Positions 13,608 through 21,430 of a stretch of 32,767 nt of DNA are shown in pieces. This DNA is from Deltaproteobacteria bacterium (GTDB taxonomy: Bacteria; Desulfobacterota; Binatia; Bin18). The stretch spans positions 1 through 32,767 of the forward strand of contig VGTJ01000047.1 of NCBI GenBank assembly GCA_016874775.1, written 5' to 3'. Position 1 is the stretch's first letter. Each line of letters opens with the position of its first letter. The translations under genes and the position numbers were made by a program. The notes beneath the pieces are model-generated. The model made no database searches. It was not told the origin of the DNA and saw only the letters and a list, made by a program, of their open reading frames with translations.

Positions 13608-14672
13608 TTAGCGCAACTTCGGGATGACTGTCTCGGCAAACCGTTGGAGCATTTCCTTATCTTGCGTGTAGGGAAACATGGCAATGAAGTAGTCGAAGCC
13701 AATGTCCTGATACCCACGCAACACCTCAGCGACTTGCTCTGCGGTGCCAATGGTGCCAGCATCGCGGGCCAGTTTAAAGATGCGTCCAGTACCCAAAGCG
13801 GCTGCGGTGTCTGCCTCGCGTTTCTTCATCTCTGCTTCACTCTCCGCGATTGCGGTGACGATAAACAGCGATTTATCGATCGTAGTGAAATCGCGCTTGA
13901 CATCGTCGCAGTGACGTTTCAGCACGTCGAGTTTCTTTTGCACAGCCGGTAACTGATAGCCGAAGATCATGTTCCAGCCGTCGGCATGCTGTGCGACCAT
14001 ACGCAGTAACTTTTTTTCACCTGCTCCGCCAATCCACATTTTCAATGGTTTCTGTACTGGCTTGGGCGCGCAGGTCGCGTCACTGAGCTGATAATGCTTG
14101 CCGTTAAAAGACGCTCTTTCTTCTGTCCACAGGAGTTTGATCAACTGAGCGGCTTCTTCTAGCTGCGCGAGTCGTGTCGCGACTGGTGGAAACGGAATCC
14201 CGTAGGCTTTGTATTCGATCTCTTTCCACCCCGCGCCAAGACCAAATTCTAACCGTCCGTTACTGATGTGATCGACGCTTGCCGCGGTCTTTGCCAGGAC
14301 ACTAGGTAAACGGTACGAGTTGCATGTGACAAGGGTACCGAGGCGCAGCTTAGTGGTCACCGCTGCCAATGCTGGCATCAGTGCCCACACGTCAAGGCAA
14401 TTGCGTCGCTCAGATTTTGCATCCCACAGCAAGTGATCTGATGCCCAGAGTGCCGTGAAACCGAGACGTTCGGCCTCTTTAGCGAGATCTGCAATATCCG
14501 AAAAAGTAAAACCAAATTGAGGTTCGATCTGAATACCGAAACGCGCCATGCGTTGCTCCTGTTTTCTGCTGTTTTCTTTGCCCTGAGCAGTGTCACAACT
14601 AATCCCTGCGGCCCCAGCCATGAGCGCAGTCATCGTGTTGAAAAACTCGCGACGAGTACAGGGGTTGTTCAT
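13608..14672 (-). CDS. LLM-class oxidoreductase with Tat-like signal
   Basis: A 354-residue luciferase-fold protein. The N-terminus has T-R7-R8-E-F-F followed by a hydrophobic stretch (13-25) and a Cys at 26, resembling a twin-arginine signal, possibly of a lipoprotein. The enzyme domain starts at about residue 42 (MARFGIQIEPQFGF) with W-A-S-D-H-L-L (76-82), S-N-G-R-L-E-F-G-L-G-A-G-W and A-P-K-P-V-Q-K-P, as in F420- or FMN-dependent members. Two starts are credible: the ATG at 14672 (GAGG upstream), giving an exported form, and the ATG at 14549 (AGGAG upstream), giving a cytosolic form. The nitrile hydratase-like beta N-half gene begins ten bases after its stop, so it heads that operon. Confidence 0.85.
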   Translation of the reverse strand: MNNPCTRREFFNTMTALMAGAAGISCDTAQGKENSRKQEQRMARFGIQIEPQFGFTFSDIADLAKEAERLGFTALWASDHLLWDAKSERRNCLDVWALMPALAAVTTKLRLGTLVTCNSYRLPSVLAKTAASVDHISNGRLEFGLGAGWKEIEYKAYGIPFPPVATRLAQLEEAAQLIKLLWTEERASFNGKHYQLSDATCAPKPVQKPLKMWIGGAGEKKLLRMVAQHADGWNMIFGYQLPAVQKKLDVLKRHCDDVKRDFTTIDKSLFIVTAIAESEAEMKKREADTAAALGTGRIFKLARDAGTIGTAEQVAEVLRGYQDIGFDYFIAMFPYTQDKEMLQRFAETVIPKLR

Positions 14673-14703
14673 TGTGCCTCGTGCATAACTGCAAGAGTAA
14701 TGT

Positions 14704-14796
14704 GTGTGACGTGTTGCGTGTTGCGTGAACTCATACAGGGAGCTTCCGGACTAAACTCTGAACGACGTACTACACAACACGCCTCACGTCTCATGC
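14704..14796 (+). repeat. Heptamer arrays forming an inverted pair
   Basis: GTGTGAC, two perfect GTGTTGC units and GTGAACT occupy 14704-14731. ACTACAC, AACACGC, CTCACGT and CTCATGC occupy 14769-14796 and are roughly the inverted complement. The last unit contains the stop codon of the aldo-keto reductase (14791-14793). Confidence 0.7.
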
Positions 14797-15600
14797 AAAC
14801 GCCTCGTCTAACCGTTTCGCCTGCTCTGCCGATAACCGCCACCCTGATGCCCCACAATTCTCTTCTGTTCGTGTGACACTATCAGATTTGGGGATGGCAA
14901 TGACATTGGGTCGGGTAATGCGCCAGTTGAGCGCAACTTGCGCCAGCGTTTTATTGGTTTGCGTGGCAACTTCGCTGAGAGTCTTCATCCCTTGGCTGCG
15001 CCCACGCCAGAACTTCGGCGGCTTTGCGAGTCGACCATCATCAAGCGGTGTGTATGCGAGAATAGTCACATCATGTTTCTGACAATAAGGTAACAAGTCG
15101 TGCTCAATCTCGCGGGCATTGAGGTTATATAAAACCTGATTGGCAACGATCGGATGATTGCGCATAGCAGCCTGTGCTTTTTCGAGCTCACGAACTGAGA
15201 AGTTACTCACGCCGATGTATTTGATCTGCCCACGGTCGACCAGGGTTTCCATCGCGCGCATGGTGTCTTTGATCGGGACCGAGGAGTTCGGCCAATGAAT
15301 TTGGTAGAGGTCGATGCAGCTCTCATTCAGCTCCCGCAGGCTGGCCTCTGCGGCTTTGAGCACATCGTCGTAGCGGAGATGACTGCCTGATACTTTCGAG
15401 GCGATGAACACCTTATCACGAATGCCTTTGACAGCTTGGCCGACAACGTCTTCGGTGCGGTACATCTCTGCGGTATCGATGAGAAACGCACCAAGCTCAA
15501 CCCCGCGACGTAACGGCTCAACGCCACCACGATACTTCCACACGCCAAGGCCAATTTCTGGTACTTGCACCTTGGTGTTGCCGAGTTGTTTGAGTTCCAT
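14791..15600 (-). CDS. Aldo/keto reductase
   Basis: A 269-residue NADPH-dependent carbonyl reductase of TIM-barrel fold. The catalytic tetrad is complete: D42 and Y47 (I-D-T-A-E-M-Y), K69 (S-K-V) and H102 (Y-Q-I-H-W-P). G-V-S-N-F-S and the cofactor-binding I-P-K-S near residue 235 are also present. Length is at the short end for the family but no motif is missing. GGAG precedes the ATG at a rather long distance. It lies upstream of the Tat-signal luciferase-like gene on the same strand, separated by a heptamer hairpin, so it could be in the same transcript. Substrate unknown. Confidence 0.9.
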   Translation of the reverse strand: MELKQLGNTKVQVPEIGLGVWKYRGGVEPLRRGVELGAFLIDTAEMYRTEDVVGQAVKGIRDKVFIASKVSGSHLRYDDVLKAAEASLRELNESCIDLYQIHWPNSSVPIKDTMRAMETLVDRGQIKYIGVSNFSVRELEKAQAAMRNHPIVANQVLYNLNAREIEHDLLPYCQKHDVTILAYTPLDDGRLAKPPKFWRGRSQGMKTLSEVATQTNKTLAQVALNWRITRPNVIAIPKSDSVTRTEENCGASGWRLSAEQAKRLDEAFA

Positions 15601-15645
15601 GATTGTGAACTTTCTCCTCTGAGTGGGAGTGCTGTTTCGGCTTTG

Positions 15646-15888
15646 TTAAGCATGGGCAACGGGTACTTGCTCTGTACGTTCGGGACGAACTTGGCCGGAG
15701 GCGATTGCATGCACTCGCTTCAGCGTTTCTGCCCTGTAATAACGATTGCTACACTTGTTACATATACCGATCTCAACATTCTCAAGAATCACGAACCCGG
15801 TCTTGTGCTCAAAAGCTTCACGTTCGACTCGCTTTGCTTGTACGATTCCTTCGCAATATTCACAGCGATATCCGAATGATCTTGTCAT
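15646..15888 (-). CDS. YgiT-type zinc-finger antitoxin-like protein
   Basis: An 80-residue protein with two C-x2-C pairs (C9/C12 and C43/C46) in the YgiT/MqsA N-terminal zinc-finger pattern: Y-R-C-E-Y-C-E-G, later G-I-C-N-K-C-S-N-R-Y-Y. The helix-turn-helix half of full MqsA antitoxins is absent, as in the many short YgiT-type partners of DUF4258 proteins. Its ATG overlaps the stop of the upstream gene as ATGA, so the two are translated together. It would bind and neutralise the partner; DNA binding is unlikely without the second domain. Confidence 0.85.
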   Translation of the reverse strand: MTRSFGYRCEYCEGIVQAKRVEREAFEHKTGFVILENVEIGICNKCSNRYYRAETLKRVHAIASGQVRPERTEQVPVAHA

Positions 15889-16079
15889 AGCTCAGGCTCC
15901 GTTACTTCATAGACGGTAATGATGAGGTAGCGACCAGTTCCAGTAAAGCGACCGATTGCAGTTTCAATATCAGCAAAGTCTAACGAGTCTTCTGCCATTT
16001 CCTCGACTGCATGACTGGTCATATCATATGCCGCTGTACGTATCGCGTCTCGAATCCGCTCAATAGCCCGACGCGGCAT
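15885..16079 (-). CDS. DUF4258-like toxin, apparently internally deleted
   Basis: A 64-residue protein starting M-P-R-R-A-I-E-R-I-R-D-A-I. It has the S-H23-A-V-E-E-M motif of DUF4258/MqsR-like proteins and the usual terminal strand Y-L-I-I-T-V-Y-E. Family members are normally about 90-100 residues. Here the first helices (to D-I-E-T-A-I, 42) join directly to the last strand (G-R-F-T-G-T-G-R), so the central beta strands seem missing while the frame is kept. Full-length relatives are presumed RNases of the RelE/MqsR fold; this form may be inactive. AGGAG lies about nine bases before the ATG. Confidence 0.75.
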   Translation of the reverse strand: MPRRAIERIRDAIRTAAYDMTSHAVEEMAEDSLDFADIETAIGRFTGTGRYLIITVYEVTEPEL

Positions 16080-16118
16080 TCTGACATTCTCCTAAATTCG
16101 AATCCCTCAATTGGAGAG

Positions 16119-16988
16119 TTACACCTTTTGCCCTCGTTCAACGATTGGCGCCAGGCTTTTCACAGCTTCGACGCCGCTCCCAGAAGCAGCAGCCCACGCC
16201 AGGGTAATCATGCGCGTGACACCAGCATCTTGGTACTGCTTCATCAGGTCAAGGCTTGGTCCGTCTTGTTGAGCCATGAGCAGGACAGAAAACTCGATGT
16301 TATCTGGATTGCGGCCAGCCTCTTTGGCCAATTGTCGAATGTGGGGGATCGTTTCCTTGAACTTGTCTGGTGGGAGGTTGGCCGGAAACCATCCATCAGC
16401 GTATTGTGCCACTCGTTTGAGCGCATACTTCGGATCGTGTGCGCCGAGGTAGATCGGGATGGATTTTTGCACTGGCTTTGGGCCAATCCTCACGGCAGGA
16501 AAATTGACGAACTCACCACTGTAACCTGCTTCCTCTTTACTCCACAGTGCACGGATCGCCTCCACGCCTTCACGCACATATTTCCAACGATGCTTGAATT
16601 GTACGCCGAACAACTCAGCTTCTTCAGCAAACCAACCAGCACCGACGCCGAGAATCAGACGGCCATTAGAGTAGAGATCAAGCGTGGCGGTTGTTTTAGC
16701 AATGGTAATGGCATGATGTTGCGGCAACAATGAGATCGCCGTTCCGATCTTAATCTTTTTTGTTGACTGTGCTGCCGCCATCAAGGCGATGAACGGATCA
16801 ACCAGCTCGGCATAGAATGGTGGAACCTTTCCGTCTGCCGAGCGTGGGTAGTAGGTTTTGTATTGGGTTGGTACTGCGATATGTTCCGCGACCCAGAAAG
16901 AATCAAAGCCAAGATTTTCCGCGGTTTGTGCGATATCGCCAGGATTGCCGGATTTGTTGGTCAAAAAAGCAGAGACACCGATTTTCAT
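16119..16988 (-). CDS. LLM-class F420-dependent-type oxidoreductase
   Basis: A 289-residue luciferase-fold enzyme starting MKIGVSAFLT. A-E-H-I (34-37), S-N-G-R-L-I-L-G-V-G-A-G-W (107-119) and G-P-K-P-V-Q-K-S-I-P-I-Y-L-G match the F420-dependent (TIGR03619-like) subgroup, but FMN use cannot be excluded. The open frame extends to 17069; GGAGGG upstream of the ATG at 16988 and the start of similarity set the start here. It stands next to the toxin-antitoxin remnant on the same strand. No substrate can be assigned. Confidence 0.87.
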   Translation of the reverse strand: MKIGVSAFLTNKSGNPGDIAQTAENLGFDSFWVAEHIAVPTQYKTYYPRSADGKVPPFYAELVDPFIALMAAAQSTKKIKIGTAISLLPQHHAITIAKTTATLDLYSNGRLILGVGAGWFAEEAELFGVQFKHRWKYVREGVEAIRALWSKEEAGYSGEFVNFPAVRIGPKPVQKSIPIYLGAHDPKYALKRVAQYADGWFPANLPPDKFKETIPHIRQLAKEAGRNPDNIEFSVLLMAQQDGPSLDLMKQYQDAGVTRMITLAWAAASGSGVEAVKSLAPIVERGQKV

Positions 16989-17049
16989 GCGTGCCGCCCT
17001 CCTTCGCCAGCGGACTGTAGAACGGGCGGCAAGAAGTTGCAAGTTTCCT

Positions 17050-17672
17050 TTACGCAGCCATGCGCTCATGCCAGTGGTCGAAGACGTGGGTCAATTCTTT
17101 CAATGGGCGAAGTTGCTGTGGCGCACCATCTTCGAGGGCAAGAAAATCGATTTCTCCAACTTTTGTCGCAACATCGAACTCGCCGAGCAAGCTGTCAAGA
17201 AAGATGAATCCCACTTCGCCAAATACCTGAAAAAGACGGGGGTCAAACTCGGCAAAGAACAAATGGAGCCCGATCTTGTCGCCATCATCGAAGATATGAA
17301 AAAAGATATGTTCATCACTAAATGTTACCCCCCCCCCAGCTGAATAACGCCTGCTCTCCCTTTGCGTTGCTTGAATTTGACAATGTTCCAACGTGTCAAT
17401 TGTGGAGCTGCAGCGTGTACTGCCTCGACCCAAGGGAACCCTTCTTCAATGCCACCGGCGCTCAGAAAAAACTCTCGTTTTGGTTCAGCCGCAAGAGACA
17501 GCTCACAGCCGAGATGGGGTTCAATCGACTGAAGTTTTTGATGAATGCGATCAACCCAATCTTGGACATCTGGTGATTCAGGTGAGAGGCGCAATAACGC
17601 TTCTTCGTGTTGGGCAAACCACTGCCAAAAATTGCTGATTTCGCTTTGTTTCTCAAGGAATTTTGGTGACAT
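17050..17672 (-). pseudogene. Conserved hypothetical protein, frameshifted at a run of ten G
   Basis: The upstream part starts at an ATG at 17672 (GAGGAGG upstream) and reads M-S-P-K-F-L-E-K-Q with F-W-Q-W-F-A-Q-H-E-E and later E-E-G-F-P-W-V-E-A-V-H-A-A-A-P. It hits a stop immediately after a G run (minus strand; ten C at 17328-17337). The rest continues in another frame from T-F-S-D-E-H to a C-terminal F-D-H-W-H-E-R-M-A-A, containing L-L-G-E-F-D-V-A-T-K-V-G. With eleven or eight G the two parts join into about 207 residues. I know the pattern only as a conserved bacterial family of unknown function. The break may be a sequencing error, a true mutation, or a phase-variable switch. Confidence 0.7.
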
Positions 17673-17693
17673 CAGGGAGGCCTCCTCTACCAA

Positions 17694-17998
17694 AGATTGG
17701 ATGCACAGAGGTATGGTATCGGCAGTCCCCCGGATTTTTACAATCTCACAGGCTCACCGCATTGCCCATGATACGCCTGTCTCGCGAACGACTGGAAAAA
17801 TGAGAGAAAAAACGGCGCTGATCTCAAAATGAACCTTGAGAAACTGTTGAACAACCCTTCGCCCCTTCGACAGGCTCAGGACTCAGGGTGAACGGAAACG
17901 GAACTGAAAAAGGGATGAGATAAACCCGTACGTGCTGAGCCTGTCGAAGCACGATATCGCTTTTGGCACTGGCCTCTGAGGAATATATCAACAGCCTC
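17694..17998. other. Intergenic region with a palindromic element
   Basis: The 305 bases hold no gene. The right half is the nested palindrome at 17844-17994. The left half (17694-17840) shows nothing recognisable. Confidence 0.6.
17844..17994 (+). repeat. Nested palindromic element, about 150 bp
   Basis: Inner arms CTTCGACAGGCTCAG (17865-17879) and the exact inverted complement (17935-17949) lie 55 bases apart. Outer arms CTGTTGA (17844-17850) and TCAACAG (17988-17994) suggest the true limits. The inner core is a widespread motif of intergenic repeats in environmental bacteria. It ends just before the stop of the dihydroorotate-dehydrogenase-like gene. Confidence 0.65.
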
Positions 17999-18778
17999 TT
18001 ACTGCGCACTGACAGACGTCGTCTGCCAGGATGGCTGCTCTCGTAATTCTCGCTTTAAGCGGGCAAAAGCCCGGACCCCTTCTTTGACGACAACAGAAGC
18101 GATTTGGATAGCTTTCATGCCACTCCGCAATACTGACAGTGCTTCATGGCCAGACGACACACCGCCGACGGCGATCACTTCAAGGTGTCCCTTTGCCGCA
18201 TGGAGTATGGTCTCGGCTTGAGTTGGTCCACCGTTGGGTGCCGCATTATGGCACAACACCGCAGGAATTCCGGCATCAACAAGGACTGAGGCAACGACTG
18301 GCAGTGCGATCGGTACTCTGGGAGGTAACTTCACAACTAGTGGAGTTTGTACCGCCGCATGGATGGCGCTAACAAGCATCCGCAAATTTTCAGGCGAGGC
18401 AAACGGAGCGAGATGTTCATGTACATGCGGTTCGTTCAAATTGACTTCGATGAGATCTGCACCGGCGCTTGCTAATGCCTGGGCAGTGACAATGAACTCG
18501 TCGATAGTCAACCCCGCAACACTGGTGATAATCGGTTTTTCCGCTCGCTTCAGTTCAGGCAGCAACTCAATGTAATACGCAACACCAGGATTCTCGATGC
18601 CACAGCTTGCACCGGGATCAAGAAACGACTCTGGCGTGATCGACTTCGTCACTACTGCGCCAGCCTCAGAGTAGGCAAGCGCTAATAATTCTTCGCGGCT
18701 TGTCGACAGTGCTCCAGCAGCATTCATCAGACAGAAGGGAAACTGTATACCTGCAATCGTTGGGCTCAGTTCGATCAT
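17999..18778 (-). CDS. Dihydroorotate-dehydrogenase-like flavoprotein lacking the catalytic Cys
   Basis: A 259-residue TIM-barrel protein of the PyrD class 1 type. Flavin-site features are present: N19-A-A-G, K45 in V-T-K-S-I-T, K150 in V-V-K-L-P-P, and the phosphate-binding A-V-G-G-V-S-S-G-H-E-A-L (203-214). Two differences from true PyrD stand out. It is some 50 residues shorter. The active-site loop, normally N-x-S-C-P-N with the base Cys, reads V-N-L-N-E-P-H (112-118). It probably binds FMN but oxidises another substrate, or has lost activity. AAAGGA lies before the ATG. No other pyrimidine gene is near. Confidence 0.75.
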   Translation of the reverse strand: MIELSPTIAGIQFPFCLMNAAGALSTSREELLALAYSEAGAVVTKSITPESFLDPGASCGIENPGVAYYIELLPELKRAEKPIITSVAGLTIDEFIVTAQALASAGADLIEVNLNEPHVHEHLAPFASPENLRMLVSAIHAAVQTPLVVKLPPRVPIALPVVASVLVDAGIPAVLCHNAAPNGGPTQAETILHAAKGHLEVIAVGGVSSGHEALSVLRSGMKAIQIASVVVKEGVRAFARLKRELREQPSWQTTSVSAQ

Positions 18779-18835
18779 AGAACTTTTCCTTTAGTAGGTG
18801 GTGTATACGTTGCATTCCATCCTTCGGCAAGATTC

Positions 18836-21430
18836 TCACATCTCCCCTAAATTCTTACCACGCGACTCAATGCACAGCGTGTATCCGGTCACGGCAGCGA
18901 ACTGACTGTGAACCTCCTGCCACTCCGGAGTGTTGGGGTTGGGTGAGCTCAAACATTTCACGCGAACTTGACGCTCCGCTTTCATCACGCCGGGTGGTTT
19001 GGCAATTTGCCAGGCCGCAGGGATGAGTTGCCGAGCCAGCGCAATAAGTGCGATTTGGTTTGGTTCAGGTTTGATGCGTAGTGGATAGCCAATAGCCACA
19101 GCAATCTGCTGCAGCAGTTGGTTTTGGCGCGCGCCAACTTCAGGGGTGAGGAAGGCAAGTTCAATATAGGATCGTTCTCCCTCATTCTTGAGGCTCTTTT
19201 TGTATGGTCGCTCGCTTTCAGGACGGTCAACAAACGCTTCATCGATTGTCCAATACGCAGTGTTAATCTCCATAAGTGGTGCGGTAGGCTCAGAGGTTGC
19301 CAGTTGCGGAGCAGCCAATGAAGTCTTACCTGGCATCGTCACTACAAGTGTAAATCCGGTCTGTGCAAGGAATTGGGCTATCGCGTTCTGGAGGGCAGGC
19401 GCAGACAACTCAGCGTCAAGCGAGAGGCTGACTTCACGGCGATCCAAATGTAAAGCCGGACCTTTGGTGACGTTCGCACCTGTAGGCAGACAGGCAAGCG
19501 CAACCGCAAACAACCGCTCTTGTTGAGGTGTGTCATTGATAACCACCGACCAGCCTGTCCCAGCCATCACCTGGTTGATCAGTTCTTGGTGCCGAACACG
19601 CGCAACGTCGGGAAAATCAAAAAAGAGTCGCAACTCATGTGTCGCGAGATGATAGCCACGTTTGTATAGCCCGGTGTGTGGACCGAGCAACTCACCAACC
19701 CGCGCAAGTAACGTGTTGGGTTCAGCAAACGACGACTCAGCTTTAGGTGCTTGTGGCAATTGGTCTGCTGGTACCACTTGATACAAATGTGGACGAGAGG
19801 GAAGTCGGCGAAAACCATGTCCAAGAACATCGAGTAAACGCACCAAGGCAGCGTAATGGGTATCATCCCACGCCCGCGTGCCATACCAGAGGTCCAACAA
19901 TGCAGCCGGGCTGTATGGTTGCTTGCGTGGCAAACTTCGCACATGGGTAGCGAGTTGTGGTAACGTTTCGTTCGTCAACGGCACTCCACCACCAATGCCA
20001 GGAGTGGTCGTCTGTCCAATGGTCTGCATCGTCTTGCGGATTGGACCAACACGAATCGTGTCACCGGTTTGCGGCAAATGTACAGGTCGATGGCGCGTGC
20101 TGGTGCGATAGAGCAAATCAGCCAACGCTGGCCGCGCGTCGCTATCGCCATGAACGAGCACCACTTCGCGTGGGTTCAACGCATCGATCAAGCGGGTCAG
20201 TTCATTCGCGTCGGCATGCGCCGAGAGGGCATATTTACTCACGTGACAACGCACGGGTACTGCCCGGCCAGCTAATGAAACGGTATTCGTCGCGCCTTCT
20301 GCCAGTTCTAATAACCGCCGACCTGGACTTTCTTCATCTTGATAGCCAGTGAGAGCAATTCCATTCCGCTCATCAGCAACCAAAGCGTGAGCGTAGGTCA
20401 CACTCGCACCGCCACTCAACATGCCAGAGCTAGCGATGATACAGGCGGGCGGTCCCTGGATGATCGCCTCACGCTCTTTGGGCGAACTCACCGCACGAAT
20501 TTCATCGATCACATTGAAGAACGGGTTACCGTGTCGTTCGATCAAACGACGGGCATAGGGTGTCTGATGTGCCGGGAAGTTCGAGTAAACCCCGCAGACG
20601 GTTTTCACCATGCCATCAAGGTACACTGGAAAGAGAGGTAACCGCTTGTTACGCATCTCCCGTAACAAGATGAGCGCGACCTCCTGCGCGCGTCCTATGG
20701 CAAACGCAGGAATGAGCAGCTTGCCTTGGTTTTCGATGATCTCGGTGATCATCGTCAGCAGCCGTTGCTCTTCCAACTGACGTGGAGAATGCAAACGGTT
20801 GCCGTAGGTTGATTCGATGACCAAGACATCAGGTTGAAAGCCCGGTGTCGCCAACATTCCAGGAACAGTGAGTTGGTCAGCGACAGCAATATCACCCGAG
20901 AACAACACCCGGACAATTCGTCCCTGTTCTTCGCCTTCAATGCCTACCGAAGCCGCACCTAAAATATGTCCGGCAGGGAACCAGGTGACCGTCACTCCAG
21001 AGTTGCCAATGGGAGTCGCTGCACCAAAGGGAACTGGAATGAGATGTTGCAACAAAGACTCCACCGCTGCCGGAGGGTACAATGGCAGTTCTCCCTCACT
21101 TTCCAACTTACTCTTGGCAATGTTCAAGGAATAGCGCAGCAATACTTCAACCAGAGCGCAGGTTGGGGCGGTCGCGTAGATCGGCACCTGAGGAAAGTGT
21201 TGGTGAAAGACAGGCAGTGCACCACTGTGGTCCATGTGTGCATGGGTAAGGATCACGCCAGAAATATCGCTGAATTGGTCAGTGGTGAGCAGCCCGAAAT
21301 CCGGCAGCCGCGCATTGCCGCTCATGCGCAAGCCGCAGTCCACCAGCACGCGTGTGGCACCGATCTCTACGAGGGCACTCGACGCGCCAATCTCACTACC
21401 TCCACCAAGAAACGTGAGGTTCATGCACAA
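18836..21430 (-). CDS. Beta-CASP metallo-beta-lactamase-fold hydrolase with duplicated C-terminal extension
   Basis: An 864-residue protein. The first 460 residues are an RNA-processing-type (CPSF73-like) nuclease: H63-A-H65-M-D67-H68, H155 in G-H-I-L-G-A, D180 in F-S-G-D, beta-CASP features E-S-T-Y-G-N (206-211) and P-A-F-A-I-G-R-A-Q-E (241-250), H405 in S-A-H-A-D and H427 in V-H-G. Such enzymes cut RNA with two zinc ions. Bacterial relatives normally end near here. The remaining 400 residues contain two related segments, about 598-697 and 754-855, each with a hydrophobic strand, a helix ending in T-G-W/I-G-Y, then R-x-V and a final T-G-F/Y-T-L. AGGAG suits either TTG at 21430 or ATG at 21424. 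Confidence 0.88.
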   Translation of the reverse strand: MCMNLTFLGGGSEIGASSALVEIGATRVLVDCGLRMSGNARLPDFGLLTTDQFSDISGVILTHAHMDHSGALPVFHQHFPQVPIYATAPTCALVEVLLRYSLNIAKSKLESEGELPLYPPAAVESLLQHLIPVPFGAATPIGNSGVTVTWFPAGHILGAASVGIEGEEQGRIVRVLFSGDIAVADQLTVPGMLATPGFQPDVLVIESTYGNRLHSPRQLEEQRLLTMITEIIENQGKLLIPAFAIGRAQEVALILLREMRNKRLPLFPVYLDGMVKTVCGVYSNFPAHQTPYARRLIERHGNPFFNVIDEIRAVSSPKEREAIIQGPPACIIASSGMLSGGASVTYAHALVADERNGIALTGYQDEESPGRRLLELAEGATNTVSLAGRAVPVRCHVSKYALSAHADANELTRLIDALNPREVVLVHGDSDARPALADLLYRTSTRHRPVHLPQTGDTIRVGPIRKTMQTIGQTTTPGIGGGVPLTNETLPQLATHVRSLPRKQPYSPAALLDLWYGTRAWDDTHYAALVRLLDVLGHGFRRLPSRPHLYQVVPADQLPQAPKAESSFAEPNTLLARVGELLGPHTGLYKRGYHLATHELRLFFDFPDVARVRHQELINQVMAGTGWSVVINDTPQQERLFAVALACLPTGANVTKGPALHLDRREVSLSLDAELSAPALQNAIAQFLAQTGFTLVVTMPGKTSLAAPQLATSEPTAPLMEINTAYWTIDEAFVDRPESERPYKKSLKNEGERSYIELAFLTPEVGARQNQLLQQIAVAIGYPLRIKPEPNQIALIALARQLIPAAWQIAKPPGVMKAERQVRVKCLSSPNPNTPEWQEVHSQFAAVTGYTLCIESRGKNLGEM

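Noticed and set aside
13598-13762. Upstream extension of the nitrile hydratase beta N-half frame
   Set aside because: The extension overlaps the 3' end of the luciferase-like gene, lacks similarity to beta subunits, and a strong GGAGG marks the internal ATG.
16858-17343. Plus-strand open frame of 161 codons
   Set aside because: It is the antisense of the frameshifted gene at 17050-17672 and of the luciferase-like gene start, whose minus-strand frames have ribosome binding sites and protein-like patterns.
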